Source: Bacteroidota bacterium | GTDB lineage: Bacteria; Bacteroidota; Bacteroidia; JABEUT01 | Direction: 5' to 3' | DNA: 52,507 nt | Assembly: GCA_013289475.1 (NCBI GenBank) | Contig: JABCZW010000014.1 | Location: forward strand, 1-52,507 | Part shown: positions 43,859 to 52,507 of the stretch, in pieces | How the letters are laid out: every line of letters starts with the position of its first letter | Numbering within the stretch: the stretch's first letter is position 1 | Notes under the pieces: generated by a model | Databases searched by the model: none | Seen by the model: the letters and a program-made list of their open reading frames with translations, nothing else | What the model was told of the DNA's origin: nothing | Position numbers and translations under genes: made by a program

Positions 43859-43910
43859 GTTACAAGTATATTCTTAATAACTACTGTTCTTCTTTTTACT
43901 TACCCCAAAA

Positions 43911-46900
43911 ATGAAACATTTAACTACCCTTGTTTGTGCATTGGCACTTACCACCCTTATTCAAGCCCAAAACACAAACTCTTCCCCGAAAGAAAAGCCA
44001 GCTAATATTAGCCATAGCGGTTTTTATGAAAACAAAGGACAGATTGTTGACCAGGATTATAACCCTAATCCTGCTGTAAAATATTTATACACTGGTAACG
44101 GATTAAATGTTCAGTTAAGAGCGAATGGCTTTTCGTATGATACCTATACCTTTGAACGAAAACCAAGACAAAAAAAAGAGGGCGAGTCGCAAATAGAGGG
44201 CAGATTTAAAATGCCAGATGAAGATATAACATATCATTTCCACCGTATCGATGTGAATTTAAAAGGTGCAAATCCAACCCCAACTATTATAACTGCACAG
44301 GCATCAGAAGCCTATTATAATTATATAACAGCAGGTACCCCCAAAGGAGGAATATCTAATGTGCATTCTTACCGGCAAGTCACTTATCAGAACATTTATC
44401 CTAATATCGATTTACAGTTTATTGGCGATGAAAAAAAAGGAATTAAATACAATTTTATTGTTCACCCTGGCGGAGATTACACACAAATAAAACTGCAATA
44501 CAAAGGGGTTGAAGGAATAAAATTACAGGATGGTGAGATTTTAATACCTACATCCAATGGAAGCGTAAGTGAAAATATTCCGCTCAGTTATCTACAGGAA
44601 AATAAACAGCAAGTAACCGTAAGCTATAAAACCACCAACGAAAACGAGTTTACATTTGTAGTAAACGGAAATTATAACACCTCAAATACTTTGGTAATAG
44701 ACCCGGTACCTAATTTAGTTTGGGGTACTTACTTTGGAGGAACCGGAAATGACTTTGGTGATGCGATTGCCATTGATGCAACTAATAATACATATATTAC
44801 GGGATACACGAGTAGCACCTCAACCGTTGCAACTGCAGGAGCATGGCAAACGACTCAGGCAGGCAACAATGATGCATTTGTTGCCAAGTTCAACCCTACA
44901 GGGTCTTCCTTGCTTTGGGCTACTTATTATGGTGGCCCTGGAAATGACTATGGACAGGGTATTAAAGTTGATACAAGTGATAATGTGTATATAACAGGAT
45001 ACACGAACAGTACATCGGGTATGGTAACAGGAGGCGCTTACCAGACAAGCAATGTAGGCGGCAATGATGTTTTTGTAGCTAAGTTTAACTCTACAGGTAC
45101 CACCTTGCTTTGGGGTACCTATTATGGAGGAACGAATGGCGCTATTAGTACCGCTATTACTCTGGATGCAAATAGTAATGTGTACATTACAGGGTATACA
45201 TCCAGTACCTCAGGCATAGCGACTACTGGTACTTTCCTTACAAATTATGTCGGCTGTTGCTCAAACTGGATTGCTTATGTGGCTAAATTTAATTCTACAG
45301 GTACCGCCTTGCTTTGGGGTACTTATTATGGCGGAACGGGACAAGATGCGGGCTATGGCATTGTACTTGACACAAGCAATAATGTATACATAACCGGGTA
45401 TACCAATAGCACATCTGGTATTGCTACCTCAGGGACACACCAGACAATTTATGGTGGTAACCGCGATGCTTTTGTTGCTAAATTCAATTCTGCAGGCTCT
45501 TCTCTTCTTTGGGGTACTTACTACGGAGGAGCAAATAATGATGCAGGACAGGGCATTGCTTTAGATGCAAACGAGAATGTATATATTACCGGATTCACCC
45601 AAAGTACTTCAGCTATTGCAACTTCAGGGGCTTACCAGACAACCGGTGACGCTGCAAATGGAGATGCTTTTGTGGCTAAGTTTAGCCCTACTGGTACCGC
45701 CTTGTTTTGGGGTACCTATTACGGAGGTACTGGTGCTGAGTCTGGTGGTGGTATTGCCCTTGATGCCGACAATAATGTTTATTTTACAGGGCTTACCGCC
45801 AGTGCCTCAGCTGTTGCTATAGCAGGGGCATACCAGACAACCTATGGCGGAGCCAATGATGCTTTTGTTGCTAAGCTCAGCCCCACAGGCTCTTCCCTGC
45901 TTTGGGGTACCTATTACGGAGGAACAGGACAAGATTATGGTACAGGCCTTGTGTTAGATACAAACGACAATATTTACATTACCGGAGTAGCTTTTAGTAC
46001 AGCCGCGATTGCCACAATAGGGAGTTACCAGGTAACGGGTGATGCTACAAATGGTAATGCTTTTGTGGCTGAATTTATTGGCTGTGCGGTTGCACCCGCT
46101 AAACCCGGCTCCATAATTGGCGCTGCGACAGCATGTAATGGAACTAAAACAACATACAAAATAGTTCCGGTAGCAGGAGCAAATAAATATACCTGGTCAT
46201 TACCCGCAGGATGGAGCGGCACAAGCACTACGGATAGCATAATTGCAACAGTTGGAGCGACCGGAGGCGCCATTTCGGTTATAGCTAACAATGCCTGTGG
46301 CAGCAGCACAATACAAACACTTGCTGTAAATGTCAATACTATGGGCGCAACCATTAATTCTGTAAATGAGTCTTGTAACGGTAATTGTAACGGTAAAGCA
46401 ACTGCCACTTTAACAGGTACAGGCCCATTTACTTATACATGGTCTAATACAGCCACTACCTCAGCCATATCCGCTTTATGTATAGGTACGTATACTATAA
46501 CAGGTACAGGCTTAGGGACTTGTGTTACAACAGCTACAGTATCTATTTCTCAACCACCAAAATTAACCATAAGCACCGGCTTTGTAGTTAATGAATTATG
46601 TTACGGAGGCAGTAATGGCAGCATACCAACTACTGCTTTAGGCGGCACTAAGCCTTATACTTATTCCTGGAACGATGGGCAGACAAGCAATAATGCCACA
46701 AGCTTAGTTAAAGGCACTTATATTATTACTGTTACCGATTCAAACGGATGTATTGCAAAAGATACCGTCGTTGTAACTCAGCCAACTACGATTAAGGTTA
46801 TTGCTACAGCAACCAGTTCTCCATTATGTACAGGAAGTTGTACAACCATTAGCGAGGTTTCTAAAGGAGGAACTATGCCTTATACCTACACCTGGAATAC

Positions 46901-47723
46901 AGGGGCAACAAGTATAAGTGTTAATGTTTGCCCTACCCTTACTACTACTTATACCGTTACTACTACCGATGTCAACGGATGTACAAATGATACTACCGTT
47001 ACCGTCATCATACAAAATAATACTCCGATTATTACTCTTACTCCTTCTCAAAAGATTTGCCACGGTGATACGGTTGCCCTTACTGCCACAGGAGGTGACT
47101 CTTATAAATGGAATAATGGCTCCACAGTAAGTTCCATCAATGTTGCTCCTGTTTCTGTTACTACTTATACAGTGGTGGCTTCCAATGCGTGTGGTACCGA
47201 TACTGCAACTACCACTGTTGCTGTTAATCCTCTGCCTTCTGTTTCACTTAGCATAGCAAAAGATACTGCCTGTGTCAATTGGACAATCAATGCGCTTACA
47301 GGTACTCCTGCGGGTGGTACGTATAGCGGTACCGGAGTAACGGGTAACAATTTCGACCCTAAGAATGCTGGGATTGGCACACATACCATCACCTATACAT
47401 ATTCTGATTCAAATAGCTGTACTAATATTCATTCCATTAAAGTTATAGTGAATTCATGTACCGGTATTAATGAAGTAAATGGCCTTGATGAGCAGATAAA
47501 GCTTTATCCTGATCCATTCTCTCAAAGCGTAAATGTGGACATAAGTATAAGTGGACCCGTTATCGCTACTATGTTTAATGTAATGGGGCAGGCTATAGGT
47601 TCATGGCAAATGGATAAGGGCCTCAACACGATTAATACAAGTGCTATGCCTTCAGGGGTTTATTTATTACAGATAAAAACTAAAGATGGAATATTGGACA
47701 AGAAATTAGTGAAAGTGAATTAA
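43911..47723 (+). CDS. T9SS-exported protein with seven SBBP propeller repeats and SprB/PKD-like repeats
   Basis: This 1270-residue protein has a signal peptide (TTLVCALALTTLIQAQ), an N-terminal DUF7948-like domain (FYENKGQIVDQDYN to about residue 265), seven SBBP repeats each opening (L)LWGTYYGGTG or a variant (about residues 269-725), an Ig/PKD-like domain, three or four SprB-like repeats (for example SCNGNCNGKATATLTGTGPF and LCYGGSNGSIPTTALGGTKP), and a type A T9SS sorting domain (LYPDPFSQSVNV). It is a large surface or secreted adhesin-like protein. Its stop codon abuts a decayed HU fragment, and it reads through no terminator of its own until 47807. Confidence 0.9.
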   Translation: MKHLTTLVCALALTTLIQAQNTNSSPKEKPANISHSGFYENKGQIVDQDYNPNPAVKYLYTGNGLNVQLRANGFSYDTYTFERKPRQKKEGESQIEGRFKMPDEDITYHFHRIDVNLKGANPTPTIITAQASEAYYNYITAGTPKGGISNVHSYRQVTYQNIYPNIDLQFIGDEKKGIKYNFIVHPGGDYTQIKLQYKGVEGIKLQDGEILIPTSNGSVSENIPLSYLQENKQQVTVSYKTTNENEFTFVVNGNYNTSNTLVIDPVPNLVWGTYFGGTGNDFGDAIAIDATNNTYITGYTSSTSTVATAGAWQTTQAGNNDAFVAKFNPTGSSLLWATYYGGPGNDYGQGIKVDTSDNVYITGYTNSTSGMVTGGAYQTSNVGGNDVFVAKFNSTGTTLLWGTYYGGTNGAISTAITLDANSNVYITGYTSSTSGIATTGTFLTNYVGCCSNWIAYVAKFNSTGTALLWGTYYGGTGQDAGYGIVLDTSNNVYITGYTNSTSGIATSGTHQTIYGGNRDAFVAKFNSAGSSLLWGTYYGGANNDAGQGIALDANENVYITGFTQSTSAIATSGAYQTTGDAANGDAFVAKFSPTGTALFWGTYYGGTGAESGGGIALDADNNVYFTGLTASASAVAIAGAYQTTYGGANDAFVAKLSPTGSSLLWGTYYGGTGQDYGTGLVLDTNDNIYITGVAFSTAAIATIGSYQVTGDATNGNAFVAEFIGCAVAPAKPGSIIGAATACNGTKTTYKIVPVAGANKYTWSLPAGWSGTSTTDSIIATVGATGGAISVIANNACGSSTIQTLAVNVNTMGATINSVNESCNGNCNGKATATLTGTGPFTYTWSNTATTSAISALCIGTYTITGTGLGTCVTTATVSISQPPKLTISTGFVVNELCYGGSNGSIPTTALGGTKPYTYSWNDGQTSNNATSLVKGTYIITVTDSNGCIAKDTVVVTQPTTIKVIATATSSPLCTGSCTTISEVSKGGTMPYTYTWNTGATSISVNVCPTLTTTYTVTTTDVNGCTNDTTVTVIIQNNTPIITLTPSQKICHGDTVALTATGGDSYKWNNGSTVSSINVAPVSVTTYTVVASNACGTDTATTTVAVNPLPSVSLSIAKDTACVNWTINALTGTPAGGTYSGTGVTGNNFDPKNAGIGTHTITYTYSDSNSCTNIHSIKVIVNSCTGINEVNGLDEQIKLYPDPFSQSVNVDISISGPVIATMFNVMGQAIGSWQMDKGLNTINTSAMPSGVYLLQIKTKDGILDKKLVKVN

Positions 47724-47787
47724 AGATTGCTGCTAAGAAGGTTCTAAATTCAAAGTAGGTACTTTATTAACCAAAGCGGTTAAGTAA
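47722..47787 (+). pseudogene. 3' remnant of an HU gene
   Basis: Directly at the stop of the SBBP gene begins a sequence homologous to the last 21 codons of the HU gene (residues 70-90; compare 43652-43717). It reads KIAAKKV, then after a one-base deletion KFKVGTLLTKAVK and the stop. The similarity continues through the terminator to 47835. The front three quarters of this HU copy are missing. Confidence 0.8.
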
Positions 47788-47806
47788 GTATTACACTTCA
47801 GAGACG

Positions 47807-47835
47807 AAGAAGCCCCGCACAAAGCGGGGCTTCTT
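47807..47835 (+). terminator. Rho-independent terminator shared by the SBBP gene and HU remnant
   Basis: A perfect 12-base stem, AAGAAGCCCCGC with GCGGGGCTTCTT, around ACAAA and followed by ATTTTT. It corresponds in position and sequence to the terminator after the intact HU gene and now probably ends the SBBP gene transcript. Confidence 0.85.
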
Positions 47836-47958
47836 ATTTTTACATGTGATGTATCATGGATTTGCCTCATAGTGGATTTTGGATATTCAGTTTTGGTTAT
47901 TGCTTTAAGTGTAAAATAAGGTAACTTTTTTTAATTACCAAATAGCTCATGTATGTAC

Positions 47959-47966
47959 TACATTTG
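47959..47966 (+). promoter_or_regulatory. Candidate -7 promoter box for the 14-repeat GloVer gene
   Basis: TACATTTG, 19 bases before the ATG at 47986. An upstream ATG at 47953 would begin inside this box, which argues for the start at 47986. Confidence 0.5.
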
Positions 47967-47985
47967 CCTATCTAAATTCATTCAA

Positions 47986-50466
47986 ATGAAGAAAATTACA
48001 TTTCTTACTTTACTAAATAGTGTAAAGGGAATCTATTCCACCGTACTTCTTTTATTCATGACCTTCTTGCCATTTGCAGGTACAAATGCCCAAACACTGG
48101 TTGGCATGACAGAGTTAGGCGGCGACAGTGCCGGAGGTGTTTTATTTGGTTATGATGTTCCATCTGGGCATGATAGTCTTTTTTACCAGTTTCCATTGGG
48201 TACCGAATATCCCCGGTATGGGAATCTTTTGCAGGCAAAGGATGGAAATATGTATGGCATGACATGCAATGGAGGAACGGCAAATGCAGGCACACTTATT
48301 GAATACAATCCCTCAACAGGGGCTGTCACCATACTCGTAAACTTCAATGATACTAACGGTGCAAACCCATACGGTAGCCTTATGCAGGCTATAGATGGCA
48401 ATCTCTATGGCATGACAAGCATGGGCGGTTCATCAAATAACGGAACCATATTTAAATACAGCATTTCTTCCGGAAAACTTACTACGCTCATTAATTTCAG
48501 TAATAATGAATATCCATACGGAAGCCTGATACAGGCGCAGGATAGTAATCTTTATGGAATGACTAATGGAAAAACATATAATAAGGGTACTATATTCAAG
48601 TATAATATTTCTTCCGGAATAGTCACAACAATTCTTAGCTTCAGCGGTGTCAATGGTGCTAACCCAAGTGGCAGCCTTATACAAGGCAAGGATAGTAATC
48701 TGTATGGCATGACATACAATGGCGGCACAGCGGGGGATGGTATTATTTTTAAATGTACCAAAGCCGGAACCATTACTACCCTTGTCAATTTTAATGGCAC
48801 AAATGGACAAAATCCTTATGGAAGTCTTATACAGGCCAACGACAGTAATCTTTACGGAATGACCTCTCGTGGAGGTACAGGCAGCGATGGCGTAGTGTTT
48901 AAATATAAAATTTCAACTGCAACATATACAATACTTACCAATTTCAGTCTCCTTGAAAATCCTTATGGTAGTCTTATACAAGGTACCGATGGTAATTTAT
49001 ACGGGATGACATATATGGGAGGTTCATTAGGTAATGGTACAGTGTTTAAGTGCACAACTTCTGGTACATTTACCAATGTTGTAGCTTTCAGCAAAACTGG
49101 GGCAAGATACCCGCAGGGAAGCTTGATACAGGGTACGGACGGTAACCTATATGGACTATCATACCAAAGCGACAGGACGGGCTTGGGCACTATATTTTCA
49201 TGCACCACAACAGGAACCTATTCCACAATATATTATATGGGAGTAACTAATATAGGTTCCACCCCTTATGCAAGTGTAATACAGGCGACTGATGGCAACC
49301 TGTATGGTATGACATATGCTGGAGGTACTGGGAGTGAGGGTACTGTATTTCAATATAATACAACAAACGGTATAATTAAGACCATTGCCAGTTTTAATGG
49401 ATTGAACGGAGCACATCCATATGGTAGTCTTCTACAAGCGTCTGATGGCTATTTATATGGAATGACCTATGAAGAAGGGGCATCAAATGATGGAACTATT
49501 TTTAAATGTTCCACAACAGGAGTATTGACCACACTCGTTAACTTTAACGGGAATACTGCATTGCCAACCGCCAATCTTATACAAGCTACAGATGGCAACT
49601 TTTATGGTATGACCTGGTACGGAGGCACTTCCAATAATGGCACACTGTTTCAATGTACTCCTTCGGGAAGTATGACTACTCTTATTAATTACAATAGCGG
49701 AGAAGCACCTGAGGGCAGTCTCATACAGGCAATCGATGGAAAGTTTTATGGAATGACTTATGGCGGCGGCACGTCTAGTTTAGGTACAATATTTCAATAT
49801 AAACCATACGGAGTTTATAAAGTCCTTGTGAATTTTAATGGAACCAATGGTGAATATCCTTTTGGAAGCCTTATACAGGGAAAAGACAGTAACCTTTATG
49901 GAATGACATACAAGGGCGGTACATTTGGTTATGGCACTGTCTTTAAATGTACTACATCCGGAACTATTACTACGCTGGTTAATTTCAATAATACCGATGG
50001 AGCATATCCATATGGCAGCCTTATACAGGCATCTGACGGAAATCTATACGGAATGACGGAGCAAGGTGGTCCTGTTGGATACGGAACTTTGTTTCAGTGT
50101 ACCACTTCCGGTACACTTACAACTCTTCTTAAATTTACAAAAGCTACCGGAACAAATCCTCAATGGGCTAATTTATTGGAATTAAAGAAAACCTATACGT
50201 CTGTGAATAATATAAGCACAGGTAACAATATATCAGTTTACCCTAACCCAGCTATGACTGAATTGAATATTATATTCAGCAAAACAGGTATATCAGCAGA
50301 AGTCAGAGTGATAGACATTACGGGAAAAGAACTAATAAGTACCCACATGACGATAAGTAACAGTAAAGCCGTGCCTATAAATGTAAGTAGTCTGGCGCCG
50401 GGTATTTATTTTGTTAAGGTAGTAACTGAAAAAGAAACAGAGGTAGTTAAGTTTATAAAGCAATGA
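47986..50466 (+). CDS. T9SS-exported protein with fourteen GloVer-type repeats
   Basis: From the ATG at 47986 the protein has 826 residues: signal peptide (STVLLLFMTFLPFAGTNAQ), then fourteen copies of a roughly 50-residue repeat built on GSLIQATDGNLYGMTYAGGT then GTVFKCTTSGTITTLVNFNG. These match the Gloeo/Verruco (GloVer, TIGR03803-type) repeat. The end is a type A T9SS sorting domain (SVYPNPAMTELNIIF). Fourteen repeats would suit two seven-bladed beta-propellers. The repeat's biological role is unknown. The next gene encodes a seven-repeat relative. Confidence 0.9.
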   Translation: MKKITFLTLLNSVKGIYSTVLLLFMTFLPFAGTNAQTLVGMTELGGDSAGGVLFGYDVPSGHDSLFYQFPLGTEYPRYGNLLQAKDGNMYGMTCNGGTANAGTLIEYNPSTGAVTILVNFNDTNGANPYGSLMQAIDGNLYGMTSMGGSSNNGTIFKYSISSGKLTTLINFSNNEYPYGSLIQAQDSNLYGMTNGKTYNKGTIFKYNISSGIVTTILSFSGVNGANPSGSLIQGKDSNLYGMTYNGGTAGDGIIFKCTKAGTITTLVNFNGTNGQNPYGSLIQANDSNLYGMTSRGGTGSDGVVFKYKISTATYTILTNFSLLENPYGSLIQGTDGNLYGMTYMGGSLGNGTVFKCTTSGTFTNVVAFSKTGARYPQGSLIQGTDGNLYGLSYQSDRTGLGTIFSCTTTGTYSTIYYMGVTNIGSTPYASVIQATDGNLYGMTYAGGTGSEGTVFQYNTTNGIIKTIASFNGLNGAHPYGSLLQASDGYLYGMTYEEGASNDGTIFKCSTTGVLTTLVNFNGNTALPTANLIQATDGNFYGMTWYGGTSNNGTLFQCTPSGSMTTLINYNSGEAPEGSLIQAIDGKFYGMTYGGGTSSLGTIFQYKPYGVYKVLVNFNGTNGEYPFGSLIQGKDSNLYGMTYKGGTFGYGTVFKCTTSGTITTLVNFNNTDGAYPYGSLIQASDGNLYGMTEQGGPVGYGTLFQCTTSGTLTTLLKFTKATGTNPQWANLLELKKTYTSVNNISTGNNISVYPNPAMTELNIIFSKTGISAEVRVIDITGKELISTHMTISNSKAVPINVSSLAPGIYFVKVVTEKETEVVKFIKQ

Positions 50467-50500
50467 GATATTATACATTTACTCATCTAAATTCACCCCA

Positions 50501-51928
50501 ATGAAAAAGACTATTATCCTGTTCGCTATATTTTTTAGTTGCTTCTCTTTATGTAAAGCCCAGAGCTATGTGTTGTATGGTATGACAACCCAAAATGGTA
50601 GCCATAACCTCGGTACTATTTTCACCTATGATATAACTGCAAAGACATGCACTGCTGTTTTTAACTTTGACAGCACTTCAGGCATCTGGCCAGATGGAAG
50701 CCTGACGTTTGATCCCAATAACGGCCTGCTCTACGGCGTTACATCTCAGGGGGGAACAAATAATACTGGAGTATTATTCAGTTTTGACCCTGTAAAGGGT
50801 AAAGACAGTGTGTATTTCAGTTTTAGTAAAGCAGCCGGACAAGGTCCCGGTTATGGCAGCCTGTTACTTTATAATAACTGGCTTTATGGAATGAACCCGA
50901 ATGGTGGAAAATATGGTTATGGCTATGTCTTTGGTTTTAATACTATTACAGGGAAGGACAGTATAGTAATTAATTTTGATGGCACAAAAGGAGGCTATCC
51001 TGCAGGCGTAGATTTCACAGCATATAATAATTTGCTTTATGGAATGACCACTGGAGGAGGAGCGGGAAGTAATGGTACTATTTTCAGTTATAATCCTATA
51101 ACAGGTAAAGACAGCATCTACCTTAGTTTAAGCTCCACTGTGGGTAAAACACCATACGAGGGAGGTTTAACTCTTAACCCAAAGAATCACTTGATGTATG
51201 CCTTAACCTATGCAGGAGGACTTGCTAATGACGGCACTATTTTATCATTTAACCCTGTAACCAATAAAGATAGTTTGGTATATACTTTTGGATCACAAAT
51301 AAATGACGGAAAAAACCCATACGGCAGCCTGCTTTATGATACAGCCGATGGTATGCTTTATGGCATGACTTATCAGGGAGGCAGCAGTAGTGAAGGAACA
51401 ATTTTCAGGTATAATCCGGTGACCGGGAAAGACACTACCCTGGTCAACTTTAATAGTTTCAATGGTACATGGCCTTATGGCGACCTGATTTTAGGCCCCA
51501 ATAACACGTTATATGGTATGACATCAAATGGCAATGCAGGAAATGGATTATTGTTCAGCTATAATACGGTTACAAAAAAAGATACTGTATTGTTCAACTT
51601 TACCAATGCATCAGGTATTTATCCGTATGGAAGTTTACTTATGTTGAAGAAAGGAAGTGTTACTAATATAAGTGCAATTAGCCAAACCATAAAGGAGATT
51701 AGAATTTATCCTAATCCATTTAATGGTATGGCGATTATATCATTTACTGAATCAGGTATTCATTACCTTGAAATATTTGATATGGCGGGAAGGAAAATAA
51801 ACTCGACTGAATGCAATGGAATACAATACCAATTAAATTGCAAAGGATTTGCTACAGGAGTTTATTTTATTAGAGTGTACGACAAAGAACACAATTATCT
51901 GGATTGCCTGAAAGCAGTTATGAAGTAA
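50501..51928 (+). CDS. T9SS-exported protein with seven GloVer-type repeats
   Basis: This 475-residue relative of the preceding gene has a signal peptide (TIILFAIFFSCFSLCKAQ), seven GloVer-like repeats (VLYGMTTQNG, LLYGVTSQGG, WLYGMNPNGG, LLYGMTTGGG, LMYALTYAGG, MLYGMTYQGG, TLYGMTSNGN) and a T9SS sorting domain (RIYPNPFNGMAIISF). Its repeats contain a GKDSIYLSF-like strand that differs from the neighbour's, so the pair diverged. Both genes share a similar leader before the start (TCTAAATTCA), although the -7 box here is weaker. Confidence 0.88.
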   Translation: MKKTIILFAIFFSCFSLCKAQSYVLYGMTTQNGSHNLGTIFTYDITAKTCTAVFNFDSTSGIWPDGSLTFDPNNGLLYGVTSQGGTNNTGVLFSFDPVKGKDSVYFSFSKAAGQGPGYGSLLLYNNWLYGMNPNGGKYGYGYVFGFNTITGKDSIVINFDGTKGGYPAGVDFTAYNNLLYGMTTGGGAGSNGTIFSYNPITGKDSIYLSLSSTVGKTPYEGGLTLNPKNHLMYALTYAGGLANDGTILSFNPVTNKDSLVYTFGSQINDGKNPYGSLLYDTADGMLYGMTYQGGSSSEGTIFRYNPVTGKDTTLVNFNSFNGTWPYGDLILGPNNTLYGMTSNGNAGNGLLFSYNTVTKKDTVLFNFTNASGIYPYGSLLMLKKGSVTNISAISQTIKEIRIYPNPFNGMAIISFTESGIHYLEIFDMAGRKINSTECNGIQYQLNCKGFATGVYFIRVYDKEHNYLDCLKAVMK

Positions 51929-52300
51929 TCCTGAACTTTGCGATATTTCGTTACTAGGAATGCTCTCTTAAGAAGTAATTTTTTAGCTAAGTGCCTTTAT
52001 TATTTCAAATTTCTTATTCAATTCGACGCATTTTCTAGCTGTTTTGAAATAAATAATGATAGGTTCATCTTCGTATTGAATTATTTTCCTATAATTGTAG
52101 AAATTAATTCCTCGAAATCTACAGGCTTGGTATTAATTTCTGATACATACAAGCTTGACCATTGAAATTTTACTAGTACTCAAATTCACTTTTATGCATT
52201 ACAGTATGCGAAAAATTCAGGTCATTCTGTAATCATTACTGTGGGCAAGAATACGTTTTAATGTATTAATTGACATATCTAATAGAAACTATTTAGCATT
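51929..52300. other. Gene-free spacer
   Basis: These 372 bases hold no frame I trust. It is AT-rich, and I saw no clear terminator hairpin or TAnnTTTG promoter box for the gene at 52301. Confidence 0.5.
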
Positions 52301-52507
52301 ATGAAAAAGATAATCTTATTTACTTGTATTCTTATAACCTCTATTCTTGCTAAATGCCAAGATTACAAAGTGCAAATTTTTACTATAAGTAATATGGATA
52401 AGATTAATTCGGCAATTAGATTCTAGATTGTTAGATATGAATGACGCTCAATCTAATGTTCAAGAACAATCGCAACAAGATAGTAATAAGAATCAAAAAA
52501 GGTTTAA
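52301..52507 (+). pseudogene. Start of a small secreted-protein gene with apparent frameshift, cut by window end
   Basis: A frame from ATG 52301 gives a signal peptide (KKIILFTCILITSILAKCQ) and YKVQIFTISNMDKINS, then stops at TAG 52424-52426. In another frame coding-like sequence continues as LDSRLLDMNDAQSNVQEQSQ to the window end. Joining the two would give one secreted protein with a Gln/Asn-rich helical continuation. The gene is either frameshifted, or the short 41-residue peptide is real. The 3' end is outside the window. Confidence 0.4.

Noticed and set aside
47986..50466. DNA satellite or CRISPR-like array
   Set aside because: The periodicity is coding: repeats are about 50 codons, differ at synonymous sites and stay in frame throughout.
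51938..52165. 75-residue plus-strand frame after the last GloVer gene
   Set aside because: Starts nine bases after the previous stop, with low-complexity Phe/Asn-rich content and no signal or motif; more likely a chance frame in AT-rich spacer.

Overview
The window reads as a chromosomal segment of a Bacteroidota bacterium. Secreted proteins end in type IX secretion (T9SS) C-terminal sorting domains, a PorZ-like protein sits beside recO, many promoters carry the Bacteroidota -7 box TAnnTTTG, and strong Shine-Dalgarno sites are almost absent. The composition is AT-rich. A Chitinophagales- or Sphingobacteriales-like source is a guess from protein flavour. No rRNA, tRNA, CRISPR array, transposase or integrase was recognised.

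Left part (1-25195), mostly housekeeping: a truncated RsmB-type rRNA methyltransferase, a Cys/Met-metabolism PLP enzyme, fabF-acpP, a DUF3467 protein, a UbiA prenyltransferase, Maf, heme A synthase and a GT87-like mannosyltransferase. Next come paaA-paaB on the minus strand facing a thioredoxin-like lipoprotein and a paaE-like reductase followed by a diheme cytochrome lipoprotein. Then GT2-sigma factor-rsmG, tgt-acylphosphatase-LptF/G permease, recO-porZ, a GlmU-like protein, a DUF5522 protein, proC and a large T9SS-exported propeller protein.

Middle part (25196-31000), more eroded: a class I fructose-bisphosphate aldolase lacking its C-terminal quarter, a secreted helical protein, what looks like the 5' stub of nuoI, an orphan winged-helix regulator under two near-identical palindromic operators, and an AraC regulator with two NAD(P)-dependent oxidoreductases.

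Efflux and regulation island (31000-42000): tolC, an EmrA-like adaptor and a first MarR gene are separated from a second, paralogous MarR gene and an EmrB-like pump by about 5.7 kb. That interval holds a PCMD-like T9SS protein, a TonB-dependent receptor, an isochorismatase-fold hydrolase, a small protein, and TetR and HxlR regulators. Four promoters in the island share an AGTTAAC-containing element, and two of them are identical over 30 bp. The sequence therefore suggests one MarR-controlled circuit covering the split pump, the receptor locus and the regulators.

Right part (42000-52507): a small membrane protein, a phasin-like helical protein, two HU-family genes, then three T9SS proteins built from propeller repeats (seven SBBP repeats; fourteen and seven GloVer repeats). 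A decayed third HU gene, reduced to its 3' end plus terminator, lies directly behind the first of these. The window ends inside a small secreted-protein gene with an apparent frameshift.
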